A program made the position numbers and the translations under genes. Below, one piece after another: positions 50,001 to 59,000 of a DNA stretch of 64,000 nt. Below the pieces are notes generated by a model, which saw only the letters and a program-made list of their open reading frames with translations, was not told the origin of the DNA and did no database searches. Every line of letters begins with the position of its first letter. Position 1 is the stretch's first letter. This DNA is from Trileptium ribeirensis (lineage: Eukaryota; Nematoda; Enoplea; Enoplida; Thoracostomopsidae), in NCBI GenBank assembly GCA_030248225.1, contig JASANE010003376.1, positions 1-64,000 on the forward strand. Reading direction: 5' to 3'.

Positions 50001-53000
50001 GATTTGCTAGCTTATGTTTAAGAGTAAAATTTCCACTGCAATCTTCTGCTTAAAATGAAATTATCAGGCTAACACACATTCAACACCACAGACGCATTCA
50101 CGTTTCTATACGTTTGAAGCAGGAAATATCATCATCTCTTCAATACTCGGGTTTAAGTCAAATCTGCACATACACCTGCACATCAATGTCAAGGAACTTT
50201 AAACCTTAACTGTTGTGTCTTGTCGCCAATCCTGATTTAGTCGATATAGCTGCTGTGACATACTACTGCCAGGAAAGGTAAACGGATTTGTATGAAGTTA
50301 AAGTTGCTGTAGCTATGTTTTCAATCAAAGGCAAACTGTTCATTGGTTGGGTAGTTGTGATTAGCTTTACTTAGAGAAGCCGGCTTCTTTGAAGACATCG
50401 TTATATTTTGACATTGAAAATATTACATTAGCTCCTGTCCGCCACAGTTGATTTAGAAATGTAGTAAAGTAAAAACGACACATGATTCCGAACCGCGGGT
50501 AACGATGTAATGGTTGCTAACATATTCACGCACATAGGTTACGGCTCGAAATGAGGATGTTAGTCTTTCGTCGACAAGCAGAATCTGTTATGCCAATATA
50601 TATTAATATTAATGATCTATTGTCACATGCTTTGTAAAACTTCAATACGTATTTATTGTATAAGAACAAAAATTGTGTGAATTTTGAATTTTCACTCAGA
50701 AGGTGGAAATCAAAACGGAATAATTACGAATCCAACCTACCAACATATAGCGCGAAAATTTGAGCCAAATGAAATTGGGCCATCTATTCCAAGATTATAT
50801 ACATTATATCACAACATTTATATTGATTTTGACTCAAAATATTGATTATTGAACCCGAATTTCTGCATGCAACCGCCTTCTAACATTTTTGGAGTGTAAT
50901 TTATTAGGAATCCTGTATTTGTCGTCAACATTTGTATTCCTCCACCGATTCTTCTACGCTATATCTGAAAAATAACTTAACTGGGTGTGGTATGTGTGCC
51001 GATGGTGCAAGTACATGTAGCGCGCCTTAACATTACTGTAATAGCAACGAGTTTGTACAAAGTTGACGCCGGCTGCTATTTGGTACCAACAATCTAACAT
51101 ACTTTCTTTCGTTGCTGTTTTAAAATAATGTATGATTGGATTTTATCACACTATTACATGTTTAAAACCCCATTTGGGCTATAGATCAATGAGGCAAAAC
51201 TCACAAGTATAAGGTTTGGTTCACTTTGGTTTTGTTAAATCTCAACAGTTGACGCTAAACCTTGATTTTTATATTACTTAACTTTAGTTTATCTGTAATA
51301 TGAAGATGAAATACAAACCTTTCGAACCATACCACTCAGCAAGAAAACATTCATTGCGGTTTACTTTTGTGACAAATTTTTCCATTTTGGGTTACCAAAT
51401 TTTTCAGTATCTCATGTAATTCCCCCGGTACCGAAAATTTTCGATAACGAATTGTGGATAAATGTATAATTTTATATATCGCTCGAACGGCATCGCCGAC
51501 CTGAGCCGAGTGATTAAAGAGCTACATCCATTTAAGCGAAAGCATAAGCCTAATCTTTAGATTAAAAAATAAGTCGTTAACCTGTTGGTAACTGGTAGCC
51601 CAATGAAATCAAAAAAATATAACAGAAGTGACATAAATGGCATTTTTGAACCAACTCGTCGAACTGAGCCGAATGATACTAAAAGGATTGCTGTAACTTC
51701 TAAATTGATCAATTTACGGCTTGGGCGCTAGCTGAAAAACCCCTTTTTACCATCTCACAGCTATCAATTTAGCAGTCCCAGGTTGAAGCATCAAAAAAAT
51801 AGAAACTCACACGGCTGCAAAAGTCATCAAGTAATGAACTGTAGTCAGCCGTTTGAAACGAATACAAAAGGCAAAAAAGATTTGGAATAGCATCGACTAT
51901 CGATAACGTAGTAGTTCGATGTTCTTTGGCACTTTGAAGTAGCCGCGATATCATTACGTTTAGAACGTCTTGCAGCGATAAAACTCGTGGATTCATCTAA
52001 AACTAAATTGCAGTAAAGAAACATAACAGCTGTAGTACGACTTGTCATCACATCAAATTGATTCCATAACGTGTGGGAACAAGTGAAATTGCTCAAATTT
52101 GAATGACGGGATAACAAATCACGCGCACAAATAGTTGTGTTACTGAGTAACCATCACTAATTTGTTGCAAAGATTAAATTGGCACTGTAAAACTGCAGTG
52201 CCACGTGTTGGAAACATTGAATTTTGAGCATATGTATCTTTCTATGTCACATGTACCGTGTTAAAACATATAGATAATATTTTCTGTTATATATACAGTA
52301 AAGCATTTCACTAGAATGTTGCTCACATAAGAAGCGTCTACCTCTACTCGAAGATTTATGCCTGAATCTCATAGTTGCATTTTAGCGCTGAGTCTAGAAT
52401 TGTAAGCTTTAAGCACATTTACTCTTTCACTAAAATGCCAAGTACGTCAAATAAGAGTGAAATACCAGTCAAATACCTCAAATACTCACAAATACCAGCC
52501 AAAATTTCTGCTGTCACTTGATTAAATTTTGTTGTAAACTGTGAAGTTCTTAAAATTTGTTTAGAAATAAATATCTGTGTGATTTTTTGTAAAATCTTCT
52601 ACCTAAACTTAACTTTCAGAGTACGACCGATCAAAATATATTATTTCTGAACGAAGTGTAGGCATTGCGTATATTACCTTTGCAAAAGCGTTTTATGCCG
52701 TTTTACATAATACTAAACGCCCAAGGCGGCGAATTCTCAATTACCGCATAAAATTGTTGGAATGATAATTGGAAAACTATAAACAAAAAAGAACAATAAT
52801 CAAAACCAGAAAAAGCATCTTTATACCTAGTTATGTAATAACCGGCATTATACTAGTCGCCAAAAGATTATAATGCAGAAACGAGCAGAAATTAATTTGG
52901 ACCGTCTGGGTTGCAAGCTTCAGCTTTGACATAGCCAAACGTTATAAAAGGCGCAACTAGGAAACCATGGCTTTTCGACAAAGTAGCATAATGTGCTATA

Positions 53001-56000
53001 CTTCTGTTCTATAAGGCTGTGGGTTTGGTACAAAGACTGCGCGTTTTTCTCAAATTTGGTGCACTGAAAGTCTAACAGCAGTTGGGAAAACGGTAGCGTT
53101 TTTAATAATCTCATAAGTAAGCTGTAAACCAAGAGGAATTACAAGCAATGTACTTAAGTATATCGTATATTATATGCAATATGCAAGTGAATTTTAACAA
53201 TAATCTTTCGGCTAAATATGCGGATCGCTCTGGTCTTCCATAACACTGTGTCTTTGGCCAACGTTATTACTAACCGATGTAAATGACTTCTTATTATTGC
53301 TTTTGACTGTGTAAATTTCAAAATATATGAAGATGATGTAAAACTGTATGTTAGCCCGGAAAGAGCAATACTCTGGTAATAATGTAACTGAAAATAACAG
53401 GAAGAAAGTCCCAAGCTATACACATTGGGAACGGGAACCCACTACGAAACTAAAACCTATGGGATGTAAACGTACCGGTTGTATGTAAGACAAATGCCTA
53501 GGTGTGTTAATTTATCCTAGATAGAAATTCAAGTCACATTGTCCAAACACTGCAGGTAGTACCTATCGGGAAGCTAAATGTGTCTACTGATGTGATATTA
53601 ACACTTATATTTGTGTTTGAAGTGTTATGTTCCCCTGACTTGAATATGCTTAATTTGCATAATCCTGTATAGATGTATTGAAAAGTTGCATTGCTCTACA
53701 TTAGAACTTGAAAGCTGCAAGGCTTTCAACATTATATTACTACATTGAATGGGTAAATATTCTAAACCTTTGATCTTTAAAACTGAGAGGTTTAACATTT
53801 CCGTAGGATAATTAAAGATGCCAAATGCCTTCCAACATGCTGAGTTACTGTGCGCAGTGACAAGTGCTCGCTTTCGTAATTTGAAACTTCGAAGGGAAAT
53901 TTCCAAAAATAACTTATCCAAGTCACTATATCGCGAAATATAACACCCTGAGATTTCAGCAGGAACAGTCAACAACTGAAATTAGGATTTTAGCTTGCAA
54001 TTCTAATTCTTTCAAAATATTTCTAAATCACGTTGACGTTAATAGGCATATTCCCTTTATATCCTCATTTTAAAAAGAAATCTGCGGTGGTGTTATAGCC
54101 ATTTATATGTTTATGTATACTTGATATGTTTTATGCGTCTAAGTACTCACTGTTTTCAGCACTAAAGGGTTGTTAAATCTTGTAATTAAGTAAATTTATT
54201 GATTGACTGATAACTAAAATTATAGTCAAGCTCGCAATCGCAGTCCATCTGACTATTAAAATTTTCAAAATTACCAACATTTCGTTTTATCCTAATATCA
54301 AATATATTTTTCATGGCGCAAAATAACGCTCAAATTACAAAAATGACCCCATTTTAGTATAGTATTTTATGATTTTAACAAAAATGAAACTCCTAACCCA
54401 ATACCGCATTTCAATTTCGACGTATAGTGTCTTAAACTTTGTTACAAATATAGGTATTTGTAATTTAACAATGCAAATCATTACGCTTAACTATTACATG
54501 AGATTACCGAGAAAATGAAATCTGATAGTAAGCTGTTTACGAAACAGCGATTATATTACGAAACAATATACTACTTTACTTATACAAGAATTAAATAATA
54601 TAAGAATTATATAATTGTATTAAGAATATAATTAATTTCACATATTATTTATGATTTATATTTGATCGAAAAGCTATAATAAAGTTTTAGGGGTTAACGT
54701 ATATGTCACCATAATACATACTATATACAAATCTTGTCACCAACATGTAATCCTAAAATATGTCCCTTTCTGAGAATATACCACTTGCTGAGATTAATTT
54801 TAACCGTAGGATAATCCACTGTTCTACATACTTTAACATATTTTTGGCGAAGCCACTGCGACATGCATAAATAAACGGTTTTAAACATCCATTCCCGTAT
54901 ATTGCATCTGTAATAAGTATTGTTGCATTGGGCAATGCGAAGTACAGAACAATTGTTAAAACTATCGAAATATATACATATGAAATACGGGTATAAAAAG
55001 CATACCGACAGCGCATCCGTTATATCGCTAAACGAATTTTGGATGTCTGAACCTTGAGCGTAGTGTTTGTGCAAGATTTCAAACGCAATTTCTTCTGACG
55101 ATATTACATTGCAGTCGAATGCAGTGGCCAGGGTAGCAATTATTGATCCTTTCATGGAGCCACGGTTACCTGAAAATAAAGCATGCTCGATTAACCCTTT
55201 ATGTCCTGAATTATTTTATATTTCCAGATTCGACGAACAACTATAGGTCGCCGCGAGGTATCGAACACCGAACGCTCGGGTGAAAGTCACGTTTACTAAC
55301 CACTGAGCTATCTCGGAGCTATTGCCCGGATCTTTAAGGTTTCTCACAAAGCCAGCGAACACAGCACGCGTGCAATCGTGCAGTATTTTCCCAATTTAGT
55401 TAGTACAACTATTCAGCCGTAATTACATTTTGTGGAACAACTCTAGGAATTAAAGGGTTAAACTTGTGAGCCGGTGTATCGATATAGGTAATAAAATTGG
55501 TCCGCAAACGCTATATGCCAAATACCAGATAATTTATTTACAAGATGTTAATTTTATTGACAAGATATCGATATTTATAGTGTTTGCGGTAGTACTTGAG
55601 CAATGCTATTTGCACAGAATACGGATCTAAGACAACCTCTCGGATAAATATTTATTTATCATGTCTGCATGTATGAACTAATACATATAGTCAGGTAGAC
55701 TTATAAATATTTTGGACTTTGTTTTATATCGAGGTATTTTGCTTTATCTATAAAATACATTCCTTTGTGGAACCCAAACTTTGGTTCCACCAGGAGTTGA
55801 AAAAACAATAGGTTTTTAGTAAAACAAAGAACGACATCAATGGAACGTTGTCTGGCAGCGAGAGTACTTTATGACTGATACTGACGCTGAACTGAACTGA
55901 ACAAATGAGCTGGGCTGAACATCCGTCAGTGTATATAGACAAAATCGTCACAATTATGCAAAACTGCTTCAAACTTCGTCCAGCGATACTATAACCATTC

Positions 56001-59000
56001 CATTCGATACGAGTAAAATTTCTTTGGACCGCAATCGAACTCGCTCGGGACTATTTAGCGCCAACCGTTGCACATGTCTAAAGAGCCATCTATGGTTTTT
56101 GATTATCGAGTTCTTATGTCTCGAAGAGTTTTCGTAGCTTGCGGTACTCGCTTTGGCTTATATATATGACGAAGGTTGATTTCATTACATCGTAGCTGTC
56201 GGTTGCCTTGACTCTGCTTTCGGTGATGGTGTGCTTGGGCAGGGTGCGGAAAAGGCTCCGCTTTTTAACATCGACCACAGTCTGATTGAAAAGCTACTTG
56301 ACAATGTCGAACCATCCACGCACATCGTTTTCGGAAAAATTAAGCAACTTTATTGATTAAGTCTGTTCGGCCGGAGCTGGCGTATTAGCTGAACGTTGTA
56401 TCTGTTCGAACGCAATTTGACAGCTTTTTGTTCTCCTATTCGAGTGCCTCGAAGACGAGGCGCTTGTTTGGCGGCATTACGAAATCGTCATCTTCGTTGT
56501 TGAGGAGTATCAGAAATTGTTCGAGTTCGTGTTTTCATATGCTGTGTAAATTCGGCAGGTCTTCGATTCAGTTCGACGTCTCCAGCGACAATAAGAAGCC
56601 GGAGGTACGTTGCTTGCCTGGACGACCGACAATTGATCTACAATTATAGTTGACATGATGTTGTATTTGAGAGTTTATTTGACAGTCAGGAGTAACTGAA
56701 CGAGGTTAGACACACTGGTTGACTGCGGAGTACTGCTACAGCGAGGAGCGTTTAACTATTGAATAAACCATCACGGATATTTGACTCGTTTGGGCTATCG
56801 CGGTTTGCTGGACTCGATTGTGAAAAACGCTTGGCAGAACTCCTTGATAGTACATGTGCAGTTGCCATTCAGCAGTCGAGCTATTTGATATGCGGCTGAA
56901 CCAACTCGTGCTCGCTATATTCGTTGCCCGTTTGCGAACCTGAATGAACCTGAGAATACCAGGTATCGGGTAAGCTTGATTGCGTTTGATATCTGCCTTG
57001 CGCTGACTGTATATGCACCAACCTCGGATTAATTATAATCAGGACGATTATACCAATGAGCGCAGTTCGATTTCAGCGATGCTCGTGGAAATCACCGATT
57101 ACTATTGTGATTGAATCCTTATCATACTTTGAGTAACATACAATATCAAGCGAATGTTGTAATGGACAACCACATGTTTTTTTCTCGCTATATTATGAAT
57201 CAATCAAAAGTCAATATTTAGCATTCAGTTTTTAATCACACATCATTCAGGCTCCTTTTCGTCAGCCATCATAGTGAACGATTTGTTCTCAAAGAACGAT
57301 TCAGAAGACGTCGATTTTCGCTGTTGCAGATCATGTCGGATTTAACATTCGTGGAACATAAAGTTTGGTGACATCAAGAGTTTTAAAGGAACAATAGATT
57401 TATATTATACGCGACTAAGCTTAAAGTGACCCCGCTAACCATCCTGCTTTGCAATTCCCGATGTCGAATCCACATCCATGGTGACGGAACAAATAGGATT
57501 TTCGATTCGATTCACTGCTAGCGCAGACTTAAATGTTTTCATTCTGGTTATGACAATTCCATAACATTTATTAGCTTTGAAAGAAAATTCGCTTATGTTC
57601 GAGAACAAATATAATGTAAATGTAAAGTCATTAACGGGACGATCATTAAATCAAATTAACTATTCAGGCGCGGATCCAGGAAATTTGAACAGGTGGGGTC
57701 CAGACTAGGAGGGGCGCCGCAGTACAACGTATGTCAATATTCCTTACTCCCAAAAATAATAAAATGTAATTGGTACAGTACATATGTATAATAAAATTAC
57801 AGAATTATTACAGAATTATAGAATCATACAGAATTATTGAATTATACAGAATTATAGAATTATACATAACAATATCTAAGTCCACCGTACTTGTTATTAA
57901 TATTTAATCAAAAATAATTGGATTACAAAATAATTTTCTCGGGTGCAACTGCACAGAGGTTTTCATTATTGAGTTCACATCCACCTTCAGCGCAGTTTTG
58001 TAGTGGACGTTCATGAGGGCCAACCCTGCTAACCCTGTCCAGCATTCTCGAACGTGCAGAACCCTTAATCCGCTTCAGAGCGCTGAAACTGCGCTCTGCT
58101 TCGCAGCTGGTCACAGTGAGGGTGCAAGCAATGAGGAGAAGTTGTCTGATGTTGCTGAATACATCCTCATCGGCTTCTGAAATGCAACAGTGTAATGAAG
58201 CAGGTTCTGCTGTGCTGCACTCCTCCCACTTTCGCCTCCACATTTGGAATTCGTTGAGGAGGCCATGCAGACTTGGGAAATCAACTTCCCAGAAGAGCAA
58301 GTTCTGTTCCAAGACTTTGAAGTCTTTGACCTCCTTGATGATGGCGGGCAGCAGTTTGAAGAGGCTCCCCACGTGTGCGTCATCCTCAGCGGTAAACCAG
58401 GTCTTTAACTGCGCGGAAAATTTTCTCCCCAAAATAATACCCAAATAAGTAATCTTTTTGCAAAAACAGCTCATTTACCTTAAAAATAAAAACAAATTCT
58501 TTGTAAATCTTGAAAAAATTCTATGTTTAATTTTATCTATGTTTTATTTCCTTATAAATTTATAAAAAATAATATTTTATTAGATTAGTAATAATTAATT
58601 CATTACCATCATTATAACAACCAATTCAATTAAGAAATCTGTAAAAATACAAACTCACTTTGCTAGATATCAAATCGTGAGAAAAATTAGATTATATTCC
58701 GCGCGCAATAAATAGATAAACAGGAACTGGGTTGATTAAAACATTGTGTTTACCAAGTAAGACAACTTTCTATAACAAGTGCTGGTTTGGAGTTTGATAT
58801 TTTTATGATAACATTTGTTTTAGAAAGAATAATTTTACTGGTAATTTGAAAGGGGGCGCTCTGAAAAATTCAGGTGGGGTCCAGACCCCACCTGACCCCT
58901 CCCCCATGGATCCGCGCCTGACTATTTCTAACAGTATGTATAAGCGAAAGAATCTATATTTTCTTAAAGAAATAAACTATGTAAATACACAATATCCACT

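Larger units (their letters stand above)
57665..58920 (-). mobile_element. hAT transposon, internally deleted (ZMYM1/TTF-type relative)
   Basis: Inverted ends CAGGCGCGGATCCAGG and CCATGGATCCGCGCCTG are flanked by ACTATT on both sides (57659-57664 and 58921-58926). At 1256 bp the element keeps both ends and only the C-terminal part of a transposase. The right subterminal region (GGTGGGGTCCAGACCCCACC) is itself palindromic and matches the left GGTGGGGTCCAGAC. hAT duplications are usually 8 bp; only 6 match here. Confidence 0.82.

Noticed and set aside
53625..53975. 116-codon minus-strand ORF as a gene
   Set aside because: The better signal in this area is a plus-strand RT-like scrap; this frame shows no motif.
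54721..55155. 144-codon minus-strand ORF as a complete gene
   Set aside because: Its first 50 codons are AK-like exon 3; the remainder is read-through into the intron after a GTATGC donor.
55246..55319. A functional tRNA-Glu gene
   Set aside because: The acceptor stem does not pair, and the same body recurs in two other repeats, so it is a tRNA-derived repeat module.
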